Below the pieces are notes generated by a model. That model searched no databases. It saw only the letters and a list, made by a program, of their open reading frames with translations, and was not told the origin of the DNA. Shown piece by piece: positions 26,781 to 36,000 of a DNA stretch of 64,000 nt; positions within the stretch are counted from its first letter, which is position 1, and each line of letters starts with the position of its first letter. Both the position numbers and the translations under genes were made by a program. The stretch comes from Pedobacter zeae (lineage in GTDB: Bacteria; Bacteroidota; Bacteroidia; Sphingobacteriales; Sphingobacteriaceae), in NCBI RefSeq assembly GCF_014196715.1, contig NZ_JACIEF010000001.1, positions 912,872-976,871 on the forward strand, read 5' to 3'.

Positions 26781-27920
26781 TTATGCGATTACTTTTAATG
26801 TTTTTTGTACAAACCGTGCTTTTTCGATCGCTTTTTCCCTGTCGATATCTACAATGGTTACATGGCCCATTTTGCGGAAGGGTTTGGTATACTTTTTACC
26901 GTACAAGTGAACATAAACACCATCAACAGCCAGAATTTTCTCTAAATTTTCGTATCTGGCTACACCTTCATGGCCTTTTTCACCTAGCAGATTAATCATG
27001 ATGGCATTGGTAATGCTGCTGGTATCGCCCAATGGTAAATTATAGATGGAGCGTAAATGTTGCTCAAATTGAGAAACATAATTGCCTTCAATGGTTTGGT
27101 GACCGCTATTGTGCGGGCGGGGAGCAACTTCATTAACCAATAATTCTCCATCTTTGCAAACAAACATCTCAACGGCTAAGATTCCGGTGATGTTCATGGC
27201 TGAAGCAATGTTTTTGGCAATATTTTCTGCCCTTTGCTGTAAACTTTCCGCAAAAGTTGAAGGAGAAATCAAAAATTCGACCAGGTTGGCTTCCGGATTA
27301 AATTCCATCTCCACCATAGGGAAGGTTTTCATATCGCCATTGGCATTGCGCGCCACAATTACGGCAACTTCTTTATCAAAATCGACTAATTTTTCAATAA
27401 TACATGGGGCATCAAAGGCATTATCAAGGTCTTTTGCACTATTGATTTTCATTACACCTTTACCATCGTAACCATCTTTTCTTAATTTCAGAATGTATGG
27501 AAAATGGAAAGGACTGTTCTCCATATCTTCCCTGGTATTTACAATCTGGAAAGGAGAGGTAGGAATATCATTTTCTTTAAAAAACTGCTTCTGTACACCT
27601 TTATCCTGAATTAAACGGATCACCCTCGATTGAGGAAAAACTTTTTTACCTTCTTTTTCGAGCTGTTCCAGCGCATCGATATTTACCTTTTCAATTTCAA
27701 TGGTGATGATATCAGCTTTTTTTCCAAAGTTATAAACGGTATCAAAATCAGTAATGGAACCATTTTCGAAATAATTTGAAATATGTTTACAGGGAGCATC
27801 AGGATCCGGGTCTAAAACTAATGTGGTTACATTGTAATTGATTGCCTGTTGAATGAGCATCCTGCCCAATTGCCCGCCACCTAAAATACCTAATTTTAAT
27901 TCGCTAATCTGTTTTGCCAT
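26781..27920 (-). CDS. purK: N5-carboxyaminoimidazole ribonucleotide synthase
   Basis: A 379-residue ATP-grasp enzyme that makes N5-CAIR from AIR, bicarbonate and ATP. The N-terminal motif LGILGGGQLGRMLIQQA and VLDPDPDAPC are typical; the ATP-grasp core has FILKLRKDGYDGKG-like PYILKLRKDGYDGKGVM, and NEVAPRPHNSGHQTIE near the C-terminal third binds metal. The ATG at 27920 is chosen; the frame is open to 27989 but that would run through the divergent promoter. It is followed by purE. Confidence 0.95.
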   Translation of the reverse strand: MAKQISELKLGILGGGQLGRMLIQQAINYNVTTLVLDPDPDAPCKHISNYFENGSITDFDTVYNFGKKADIITIEIEKVNIDALEQLEKEGKKVFPQSRVIRLIQDKGVQKQFFKENDIPTSPFQIVNTREDMENSPFHFPYILKLRKDGYDGKGVMKINSAKDLDNAFDAPCIIEKLVDFDKEVAVIVARNANGDMKTFPMVEMEFNPEANLVEFLISPSTFAESLQQRAENIAKNIASAMNITGILAVEMFVCKDGELLVNEVAPRPHNSGHQTIEGNYVSQFEQHLRSIYNLPLGDTSSITNAIMINLLGEKGHEGVARYENLEKILAVDGVYVHLYGKKYTKPFRKMGHVTIVDIDREKAIEKARFVQKTLKVIA

Positions 27921-27937
27921 GCGCTTGAAAATAATGC

Positions 27938-27955
27938 TACTTTTGTGCAAAAGTA
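27938..27955. promoter_or_regulatory. Symmetric divergent promoter: two face-to-face -7 boxes
   Basis: TACTTTTG on the plus strand (27938-27945) and TACTTTTG on the minus strand (27955-27948) are separated by only two bases, forming an 18-bp perfect-arm palindrome. The plus box is 28 bases from the flavoprotein ATG (27974); the minus box is 27 from the purK ATG (27920). Both genes are therefore likely driven from overlapping promoters that cannot be occupied together. Confidence 0.6.
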
Positions 27956-27973
27956 ACCATAATAAATTTATTG

Positions 27974-29164
27974 ATGAATGCTGATGCAATAATTATTGGG
28001 GCTGGTGCTTGCGGATTGATGTGTGCGGTACAGGCAGGATATCTGGGAAAGAAGGTAATTGTACTCGAGAAAAACGAAAAACCCGGTGCTAAAATTTTAA
28101 TTTCTGGAGGCGGTCGCTGCAACTTTACAAACCAATTTACATCAGCTGAGCAGTTTATATCTGCCAACCCGCATTTTGTAAAATCGGCCTTTACCCAGTG
28201 GACGGTTGACGATACCATCAGCTTTTTTGAAACCTATGGCATTCAGGGCAAAGAAAAAACCCTGGGGCAATTGTTCCCTGATGATAAAAATGCCAAAGAC
28301 GTAGTGCAGGTTTTTACTTCAGTTTGTGAAGATTTTGGTCAGGAAATTAGGTGCAGTGCTGATGTAAAGGATATTGAAATACTACCTGCTGGCTTTAAAG
28401 TAACTTATGAGAAAAATGGAAAAACAGTTGTTTTAGCTTCCGAAAAGCTCGTTATTGCTACGGGTGGTCTCCCTATTCCAAAAATGGGTGCTACCGATTT
28501 TGCCTTGCGTTTTGCCAGAAAACAGGGGCTGAAAATAATCGAAACCGCTCCGGCGTTGGTTCCCTTAACCATTACTGGAAAAGATGAAGAGTGGTTTGCA
28601 CGGCTTTCGGGTAATTCTGTTTTTTGTGAAGCAAGTAATAATGAGATAGCTTTCGAAGAAAACATTCTTTTTACCCATTGGGGATTAAGCGGTCCGGCTA
28701 TTTTGCAGATTTCTTCATTCTGGAGAAGGGGCGAAACCATCAACCTGAACCTGTTGCCTCAACAGAATATAGTCGCATTACTGGATGAGGAAAGGAAAAC
28801 AAACGGCAAAACATTATTGTCGACCATGCTGAACCGGATTTATACCAGGAAGTTCACTGATGCTTTAGACAAGTTTTTGCCTTTAAATAAACCCGTTGCT
28901 GCATTAACAAAAGGAGAAATTGATTTAATTGAACAAACGATCCACCATTTTAAGGTTAAACCTGCAGGCGATAAAGGTTACGATAAGGCGGAAGTAATGC
29001 GTGGCGGAATTGATACCAACGAAATTTCTTCTAAAACGCTGGAATGTAAAAAAATCCCCAACCTGTTTTTTGGCGGCGAATGTTTGGATGTTACCGGTTG
29101 GCTGGGGGGCTATAACTTTCAATGGGCCTGGGCAAGTGGTTTTGTGATAGCGCAGAATTTATAA
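27974..29164 (+). CDS. HI0933/YhiN-like NAD(P)/FAD-dependent oxidoreductase
   Basis: A 396-residue flavoprotein. The FAD-binding Rossmann motif is AIIIGAGACGLMCAVQAGYLG, followed by the second site KILISGGGRCNFTN, and the C-terminal FAD contact GGECLDVTGWLGGYNFQWAWASG (each seen in part). The family (HI0933-like, aminoacetone oxidase-type fold) has no agreed substrate. It is divergent from purK across a 53-base gap with a symmetric promoter, and its stop codon lies in the arm of a strong hairpin. Confidence 0.85.
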   Translation: MNADAIIIGAGACGLMCAVQAGYLGKKVIVLEKNEKPGAKILISGGGRCNFTNQFTSAEQFISANPHFVKSAFTQWTVDDTISFFETYGIQGKEKTLGQLFPDDKNAKDVVQVFTSVCEDFGQEIRCSADVKDIEILPAGFKVTYEKNGKTVVLASEKLVIATGGLPIPKMGATDFALRFARKQGLKIIETAPALVPLTITGKDEEWFARLSGNSVFCEASNNEIAFEENILFTHWGLSGPAILQISSFWRRGETINLNLLPQQNIVALLDEERKTNGKTLLSTMLNRIYTRKFTDALDKFLPLNKPVAALTKGEIDLIEQTIHHFKVKPAGDKGYDKAEVMRGGIDTNEISSKTLECKKIPNLFFGGECLDVTGWLGGYNFQWAWASGFVIAQNL

Positions 29165-29195
29165 AACCTATCAGGTTTCAAAACCTGATAGGTTT
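29164..29195. terminator. Perfect 15-bp-stem hairpin between convergent genes
   Basis: AAACCTATCAGGTTT (29164-29178) and its exact complement (29181-29195) are separated by two bases. It begins on the last base of the upstream stop codon and lies before the end of the minus-strand gene at 29209, so it could terminate both. A degenerate relative is at 40537-40565. Confidence 0.7.
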
Positions 29196-29208
29196 GAAGA
29201 TTGTTCCT

Positions 29209-29925
29209 TTACAAATAAACATCCGGCATAATTTCCCATGCCCAGGGTTTTTTAAATGTTTTAAAAGTTCTCAGTTGCGAAAAATATAAAACTTCACTGG
29301 TTTTCTTGTTGCCGATATCCCTTCTGTGCAGATTACCAACGGTGGTAAATAATTCACGCGTTTTAAAATCATAAACCCTTTCGGTCATGTCGCCGTTATT
29401 TTGGTTGTAATAAAGGTTAATCGCACTGGTTAAAAACCAATCTTTATTTTCGAATTTAAAAGTATAGCCTAATTCCCAGCGCCATTCAGAACCTCCCTGA
29501 AAACGTAGATAAAGCTGTTGGTCTTTAATCGCCATCTGCTGCAGTGGGTCACCCAGTTTACCACCTTCTTCTGAGCGTAAGATAAAATCGTTATTCTGCG
29601 TAGATAAACTTAAAATACCTGTCGATTTATCCCTGAAAAATATGGCTAAAATTCTCGGTTTTTGTGTTTCTTTTATGAAGGCATTGCTATTGTCGCCATA
29701 CGCACGGGTTTCATCAACCGCTTTACTGTATTCAAAAACCACAGCTAAATCTGCTGAATCATCATTGTTCAGGTCGCCGTTAACCTGATCGATCACTTTC
29801 CAGCTGGCCGGTGTAAGCTGCTCCACAGCAGTACCTTGTGTTTTAATTTTAGGGAATATAAATGTTTTCTGCGCAAAGCTGATTTGCGTCCAAAGCATCA
29901 GAATGTACAAATAAAAAACTTTCAT
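29209..29925 (-). CDS. Exported protein with VCBS/FG-GAP-like segment
   Basis: A 238-residue exported protein from the ATG at 29925, which places the signal peptide MKVFYLYILMLWTQISFAQ at the N-terminus; the open frame extends to 30012 without adding a sensible start. Residues ~45-75 (VIDQVNGDLNNDDSADLAVVFEY) resemble an FG-GAP/VCBS calcium-loop repeat. The rest is predicted beta-rich with WRWELGYTFKFENKDWFL. No enzyme motif is seen. Probably periplasmic or surface located; function unknown. Confidence 0.65.
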   Translation of the reverse strand: MKVFYLYILMLWTQISFAQKTFIFPKIKTQGTAVEQLTPASWKVIDQVNGDLNNDDSADLAVVFEYSKAVDETRAYGDNSNAFIKETQKPRILAIFFRDKSTGILSLSTQNNDFILRSEEGGKLGDPLQQMAIKDQQLYLRFQGGSEWRWELGYTFKFENKDWFLTSAINLYYNQNNGDMTERVYDFKTRELFTTVGNLHRRDIGNKKTSEVLYFSQLRTFKTFKKPWAWEIMPDVYL

Positions 29926-30105
29926 GCAGGCCAAAAAGGTGTTGATGTAAGGATAAAACGTGTTAAGTGGGCTTTTAGTTTGTTGTTGAGCGGAAAGGCA
30001 ATCAACGGTCACTGAATCACAGAAAACGTGGAAACTTAATCGCAGTTCATATTGAGTTAGTGCTATAGTGTTAAAATTACACCGCTAAAACTTATAAAAA
30101 TCCTG

Positions 30106-30113
30106 TACTTTTG
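30106..30113 (+). promoter_or_regulatory. -7 box TACTTTTG of the radical SAM gene
   Basis: TAnnTTTG match 17 bases before the TTG start at 30131. Confidence 0.45.
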
Positions 30114-30130
30114 CAGAAAAACAATTCCTT

Positions 30131-32347
30131 TTGAAAACCGAAATTTTTGCCATTACACCGCCATTTACCCAGCTGAATACCCCATATCCAGCAACGGCGT
30201 ATATAAAAGGTTTTCTGAACACCAAAAATATCAGCTCATCACAGGCTGATTTGGGAATTGAGGTTATTTTAGAGCTGTTTTCTAAAAAAGGATTAGAGGA
30301 TCTATTCTGTCACACGGAGCGGAGTCGAAGTGAAGACGGTCCAAAACCAAAAAGCGATAATGCCAGGCGTATTTTTGCTTTACAGGATGAGTATTTAAAA
30401 ACCATTGATGCTGTAATCGGCTTCCTTCAAGGGAAAAACCCAACACTGGCCTTACAAATCTGTAGTGATGATTTTTTGCCTCAGGCTTCCCGCTTTTCGC
30501 AGTTAGAAGAGCTCGACTGGGCCTTTGGGGCTATGGGTACACAGGATAAAGCAAAACATCTGGCCACACTTTATCTTGAGGATATATCCGATTATATCGT
30601 AGAGTGCATCGACGAAAATTTTGGTTTTAGCCGCTATGCCGAACGTTTAGGCAGGAGTGCGAACTCTTTTGATGAGTTATATAATGCCTTATCAAAAGAA
30701 CCCACTTATATTGATCATATCCTGATTTCGATTTTAAAAAGGAAAATTGAAACGGTACAACCCAAATTATTTTTGATTTCCGTGCCTTTTCCGGGCAATT
30801 TGTACAGTGCTTTCCGTTGTGCACAATGGGTAAAAGCCAATCATCCTGAGATCAAAATTTCTATGGGGGGTGGTTTTCCAAACACCGAATTAAGATCCTT
30901 GTCGGATGTAAGGGTTTTCGAATTTTTTGATTACATCACCCTCGACGACGGGGAGCTGCCGATCGAATTGCTGTACCATAATATTACACATCCCATCCCT
31001 GAAGAAGCCCATTTTTATAAGCGAACTTTTCTGCTTGAAAAAGGTAAAGTGGTTTATCGCAACGATGCTTTCAGAAACGACTACAAACAGGCCGATGTAG
31101 GCACTCCCGATTATACAGGGCTGTTTTTAGATAAGTACATTTCAGTAATTGAAATTGTTAACCCCATGCACCGCATGTGGAGCGATGGGAGGTGGAACAA
31201 ACTTACGATGGCACATGGCTGCTATTGGGGCAAGTGTACCTTTTGCGATATTTCATTGGATTACATCAAAGTTTACGAACCTGTTGCTGCCAAATTAATT
31301 GTTGACCGCATGGAGGTTTTATGTGCTAAAACCGGGCAAAATGGATTCCATTTTGTGGATGAAGCAGCTCCGCCAGCACTCATGCGTGAAGTGGCATTAG
31401 AGATTATCAGAAGGAAATTGGCGGTTACCTGGTGGACAAATATCCGGTTTGAGAAAAGCTTTAGCCGTGATTTATGCTTGTTGCTCAAGGCTTCAGGTTG
31501 TATTGCTGTTTCTGGCGGGTTGGAAGTAGCATCCGATCGTTTGTTAAAACTGATCGATAAAGGGGTAACAGTAGAACAGGTAGCTCGGGTAACCCGTAAT
31601 TTCACCGAAGCCGGGATTATGGTACATGCTTATTTAATGTATGGTTATCCTACTCAAACGGTACAGGAAACAGTCGATAGTTTGGAAATGGTTCGTCAAT
31701 TATTTGAATTAGGCATACTGCAATCTGGCTTTTGGCACCAGTTTGCCATGACCGCGCATAGCCCGGTTGGGATGTACCCAGAAAAATTTGGCGTAGTTAA
31801 AGAAACCGAAGCCATTGGCACTTTTGCCAACAACGATATTAACTATATTGATAAAACCGGAATCGACCACAATAAATTCAGCTATGGACTGAAAAAATCA
31901 CTTTTCAATTTTATGCACGGTATCTGTTTTGATTATGAACTGCAAGATTGGTTTGATTTTAAGATTCCCAGGACGAAAATCCCTGCCGATTTTATCGAAA
32001 GCGCATTAGATGAAGGGGATCATTTTAATATCAAACCCACAGCAAAAGTAGTGTGGATAGGAGGAAAGCCTGTATCTGATTATTTTACGAAATCTAAAAA
32101 AGGAAATACCTGGGAAATGGTTTCACTTACATTTCACGATAAAAAGGAAACTTTTACGATTCAAACGAATAAAAAAGAAGGCGAATGGTTAATCACCCTT
32201 TTAGATAAAATTTCGGTATCGAATGAAAAAGTATATACTTTTCAGGAGATTAAGGCCGATTTTGAAACAACATTGGAAAACTTTGAACTTTTTTGGTATT
32301 CTAAACCCATCAATACGTTAAGAGCATATGGCTTGTTGGTTTTGTGA
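30131..32347 (+). CDS. B12-binding-type radical SAM protein
   Basis: A 738-residue protein starting at TTG 30131. The N-terminal ~330 residues contain a cobalamin-binding-like fold (LISVPFPGNLYSAFRCAQW...ISMGGGFPNTEL). The radical SAM core follows with a CX4CX2C cluster motif GCYWGKCTFC (Cys364, Cys369, Cys372); the usual spacing is CX3CX2C. SGGLEVASDRLLKLIDKGV and YLMYGYPTQT are later TIM-barrel motifs. Residues ~59-70 read LFCHTERSRSEDG, encoded by a copy of a dispersed repeat that stays in frame. Substrate unknown. Confidence 0.85.
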   Translation: MKTEIFAITPPFTQLNTPYPATAYIKGFLNTKNISSSQADLGIEVILELFSKKGLEDLFCHTERSRSEDGPKPKSDNARRIFALQDEYLKTIDAVIGFLQGKNPTLALQICSDDFLPQASRFSQLEELDWAFGAMGTQDKAKHLATLYLEDISDYIVECIDENFGFSRYAERLGRSANSFDELYNALSKEPTYIDHILISILKRKIETVQPKLFLISVPFPGNLYSAFRCAQWVKANHPEIKISMGGGFPNTELRSLSDVRVFEFFDYITLDDGELPIELLYHNITHPIPEEAHFYKRTFLLEKGKVVYRNDAFRNDYKQADVGTPDYTGLFLDKYISVIEIVNPMHRMWSDGRWNKLTMAHGCYWGKCTFCDISLDYIKVYEPVAAKLIVDRMEVLCAKTGQNGFHFVDEAAPPALMREVALEIIRRKLAVTWWTNIRFEKSFSRDLCLLLKASGCIAVSGGLEVASDRLLKLIDKGVTVEQVARVTRNFTEAGIMVHAYLMYGYPTQTVQETVDSLEMVRQLFELGILQSGFWHQFAMTAHSPVGMYPEKFGVVKETEAIGTFANNDINYIDKTGIDHNKFSYGLKKSLFNFMHGICFDYELQDWFDFKIPRTKIPADFIESALDEGDHFNIKPTAKVVWIGGKPVSDYFTKSKKGNTWEMVSLTFHDKKETFTIQTNKKEGEWLITLLDKISVSNEKVYTFQEIKADFETTLENFELFWYSKPINTLRAYGLLVL
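30308..30338. repeat. Fragment of dispersed repeat inside the radical SAM gene
   Basis: GTCACACGGAGCGGAGTCGAAG matches in part the GCGGAGTCGAAGA core found reversed at 18201-18224 (TCTTCGACTCCGCTCAGA). It encodes the peptide CHTERSRSEDG near residue 60 of the radical SAM protein without breaking the frame. Confidence 0.65.
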
Positions 32348-32721
32348 GTACTTCTCAAAAAATCAGGTTGACTGTCGTCCTTTATTTTTAATGACGCCCT
32401 TTTCGTATTAAAGATTCTTCACTGCGTTCAGAATGACAAGAATGGGAGCTTTATTCGGGCTAACTATTTCCAGTTAAAATTTATAATGCTTTTTTTCATC
32501 TAAAAATATCTAATGAAATAGCCTTCTTCTCGCATTTCCGTCGCCCTAAACTCGATTCAGGGTCTATTTGGGGTAAAAATACAGGTTCCAATTTGAGAGC
32601 TCAGTTAAGTGTCGTTCTTAAATCTACCCTTTAGACGATTCTTCACTGCGTTCAAGAACGACAGGTATGAGAGCTTTAAAAAGGTAACAAGTTGTATCAT
32701 AACTTACTCAGGTATCCATCA
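32348..32721. other. Intergenic region with two hairpin repeats
   Basis: A convergent gap without a gene. It holds an imperfect repeat at about 32374-32439 (GTCGTCC ... ACTGCGTTCAGAATGAC) and a clean one at 32611-32662, where GTCGTTCTT pairs with AAGAACGAC. Both carry GATTCTTCACTGCGTTCA. Nothing else is recognised. Confidence 0.6.
32611..32662. repeat. Dispersed hairpin element, GTCGTTCTT type
   Basis: GTCGTTCTT (32611-32619) and AAGAACGAC (32654-32662) are exact complements around a core with GATTCTTCACTGCGTTCA. A related but less perfect copy precedes it at about 32374-32439. Confidence 0.6.
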
Positions 32722-32985
32722 CTACATCTTCATTTTAAAATGCGTCAGAAAGTAAATGATGCAAATGAGTACAATCGAGTTTACGATAAGCAGCAACCAT
32801 GCAATAACAAATTTTCGGTTTTTCATTACGGCAATAAAAGAAGTAATGTAAGCCATTGCAATCAGTGCTAGAAACAGGTTTACCGTTTGGATACCCAAAA
32901 TGTAATAACCGCTATACGAGAAAACCAGTACGCTTAGTAGTAGGAATACAAGCGACGAAGCAAGGTATAGTTTGTTGGGTTTCAT
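32722..32985 (-). CDS. Small membrane protein, 87 aa
   Basis: Three hydrophobic segments are visible: residues ~7-30 (YLASSLVFLLLSVLVFSYSG), ~35-55 (VNLFLALIAMAYITSFIAV) and ~60-82 (FVIAWLLLIVNSIVLICII), with basic residues at the termini and between helices 2 and 3. No family is recognised. It starts 47 bases after the end of the TolB-amidohydrolase gene on the same strand and may be co-transcribed with it. Confidence 0.6.
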   Translation of the reverse strand: MKPNKLYLASSLVFLLLSVLVFSYSGYYILGIQTVNLFLALIAMAYITSFIAVMKNRKFVIAWLLLIVNSIVLICIIYFLTHFKMKM

Positions 32986-33032
32986 ATCCTGTAAATTACC
33001 TGTTGTAGCACATATTTATATTGACCAAAAAA

Positions 33033-36000
33033 TTAGTCACAATGCGGAACCGTAAAAGTCCAGGTTTCTGATTCTCCGGTTGGAATGATATAACCATTTC
33101 CCTTAATATTCTCAAACCACAATTTTCCGCGGAGTTTTTCCCTTGTACCTACTTCGTTTAGGGTAGCGCTGTCATAAAGACGACCATTGATCATCACATA
33201 TTTGATCTTTTCCGAATTCCTGATGTCATCTAAGGGATTGGCATCCATAATCACCATATCTGCTAATTTACCCACTTCCAATGAACCAATTTCTTTGTTC
33301 ATACCCAAATAGCTCGCACCATTTAACGTTGCTGCCCTAATGGCCTGCAGCGGACTAAAACCACCCTGAACCAGCATCCACAACTCCCAATGTGCCCCTA
33401 AACCCTGGATCTGTCCGTGTGCGCCCAGGTTAACTTTGGTACCCCCATCTGCAATCTGTTTCGCTGCTTTGGCAATATCGATGTGGTTATAATCGCTGTA
33501 TTCTGAAGTGGTTCTGCGTCTGGCCCTTGCGTCTATTATGGAGCGTGGCGTATAAGTCATCAATTTTTCGTTTTCCCAAACATTTGTTCTATCGTACCAA
33601 TAGTTTTCGCCCCATTGCCCTCCATAAGCCACAATTAATGTAGGGGTATAAGCCACTTCGGTACTGTTCCAAAGTGTGGTTACATCTTTATAAACCGGTA
33701 AAACCGGGATACTGTGCTCAATTCCGGTATGGCCGTCAGCAACCATATTCATATTGGTGAAAAAAGTAGAGCCCCCTTCAGGTACAACTTCCATTTTTAA
33801 CTGCCTGGCGGCTTCTAAAATCTGCTGGCGCTGCTCTCTCCGTGGCTGATTGTACGATTTTACCGAAAAGGCTCCAACTGCTTTTAACCTGCGTAAATGG
33901 GCCAGTGCATCATCCAAACTGTTAATCACTACTTTAAAATCGCCATCGGCACCATATAAAATAGAACCTGTAGAATAAACTCTTGGTCCAATCATTCTGC
34001 CCGCCCTAAGCATTTCGCTTTGGCTAAAAACCATTTCCGTATTACTCGATGGATCGTGCGAAGTAGTTACGCCGAAGGCCAAATTGGCCATATAACTCCA
34101 GTCGCTCTGCGGTGTAATCCCATCCGGACTGGTGCGTAAATGCGCGTGAACATCAACAATACCGGGCATAATGGTTTTGCCGTTAACATCAATTACTTTG
34201 GCATTGGCAGGGATAGTTACCGCATCAGATTTTCCGATCGCCGTAATTTTATTTCCGTCAGTAAGAATGGTTCCATTTTCAATTACTTCGTCACCCTTCA
34301 TCGAAATGATTCTGGCGCCTTTTAAAGCCACGGTGCCGGTAGGAACATCAGATTTTAAAGTCAGATTAATCTCGACAGAGGAAGCCTCGGTTTTTGGAGT
34401 GGTTCCGTCAAAATTAAAGGCACTGTTTACATCAATGGTGAAATATTTTGGTCCTAATGTCCAATGGAGGGTTTTACTATCAGTACTCCATTGTATGTAG
34501 GTTCCGCCGTCGGTAGTTACTTTAGCAACAGGGATGGCTTTATTTCCGGCAGAAGCATCCTGAGCAGTCCCAACATTGATCATCGGTGTGATGTAAACGT
34601 TAAAAAGCTCGTTAAAGGCCAGCCATTTATTGTCAGGACTGATAACAAACTGGTTTGCATATTGCGAAGTAAAATGCGTTCTTTCATTTGCACCATTTAG
34701 ATCGATGCTTTTTAAAGCCTTTTTGCCATCCGCATAACTTTGGAAATAAATACGGGTATCGGTATTGTTAAACTGCGGGCGTATGCCGTTATCAGAAATT
34801 AAAGTTTTCGCCCCCCCGCTAGCCGGCATAATAAAAATGCCGGTTCCACGGCCATAATTGTAACCTAATACGTCATTTCCGCTTCCTTTTCTGAAAACAA
34901 TCTTATCGCCTTTGGTCGAATATTGTGGGGAGTAATAAAAACCTTTTTCATCGCTCAGCGTAATGGTTTTACCTGATTTTAGATCGGTTCTTTTTATTGC
35001 TCCGCGTAATTCATCACTCCAGGTAGTATACACTACATATTTCCCATCCGGACTAAAAGCCGGTTCGAATTCGAAATCTAAACCATTGGTTAGCCTCTCG
35101 GGTATTCCTACGGGTAATTCCTGTTTATATAGATATCCTGCAGCATTAAAAACGATTGTTTTTCCATCAGGGGAGGTCGTAAGTTGTCTCAGCATTTTGG
35201 ATGAAAACTCGTTGCTGAAAACCTGTTGCTCAAAATGTAAAGCCTGCTGTACAGTTTGAATGGTATTGGCCTGAAAAGGAATGGTAGTGTTGATCAATGT
35301 GCTGATTTCCGTTTTCCTGATTTTTCCTTTCGCATAAAAAACAATGCTTTTGCTGTCTGGGGTCCACGCAAAATTCGGATAAACACCAAAGATTGCCCAG
35401 GTTTCCTGCTGATCATGCGATAAATCTTCATTTACAGGCCATTCTTCGCCAGTTTTAAGATTTTGTACATACAAAGTAGATTTTAAACGCACACGTTTTA
35501 CAAAAGCGATCATATTTCCGTCAGGTGAAACCTGTGGGCGACAGGCGCCGCCCTGCTCATTAATCAAGGTAGTTAATTTTCCTGTGGTTAAATCGAGCTG
35601 ACGGATGGCATAAATGGTTGCATTGGGATCTTTGCTGTATTCGAAATTCGGCCCAGGACTAACATCTTCGCTAAAATAAACGTACCTTCCATCTGGCGAA
35701 ACATTTGGCTCACCGGCATCCTGTTGATCATTTTTTCGCTTGGTTAATTGTACACCATCGCCACCATTTATGCTGTACATCCACATTTCACCGGCACCTA
35801 ATGACCGGCTGGCCGTAAAATGCTTTCTGGCTACCAGGTATTCGCTATTTGGCATCCAGGTAGCATTATTCAATAACCTGAAATTCTCTTTGGTAACCTG
35901 TTTTTTGCCTGAACCATCGCGGTTCATGATCCAGATATTATCGCCTCCGCTTTTATCACTTGTGTAAGAGATGTATTTCCCGTTTGGACTAAACCTTGGC

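Noticed and set aside
30308..30338. CHTERSRSEDG as a conserved peptide motif
   Set aside because: It is more simply explained as the translation of a dispersed nucleotide repeat captured in frame.
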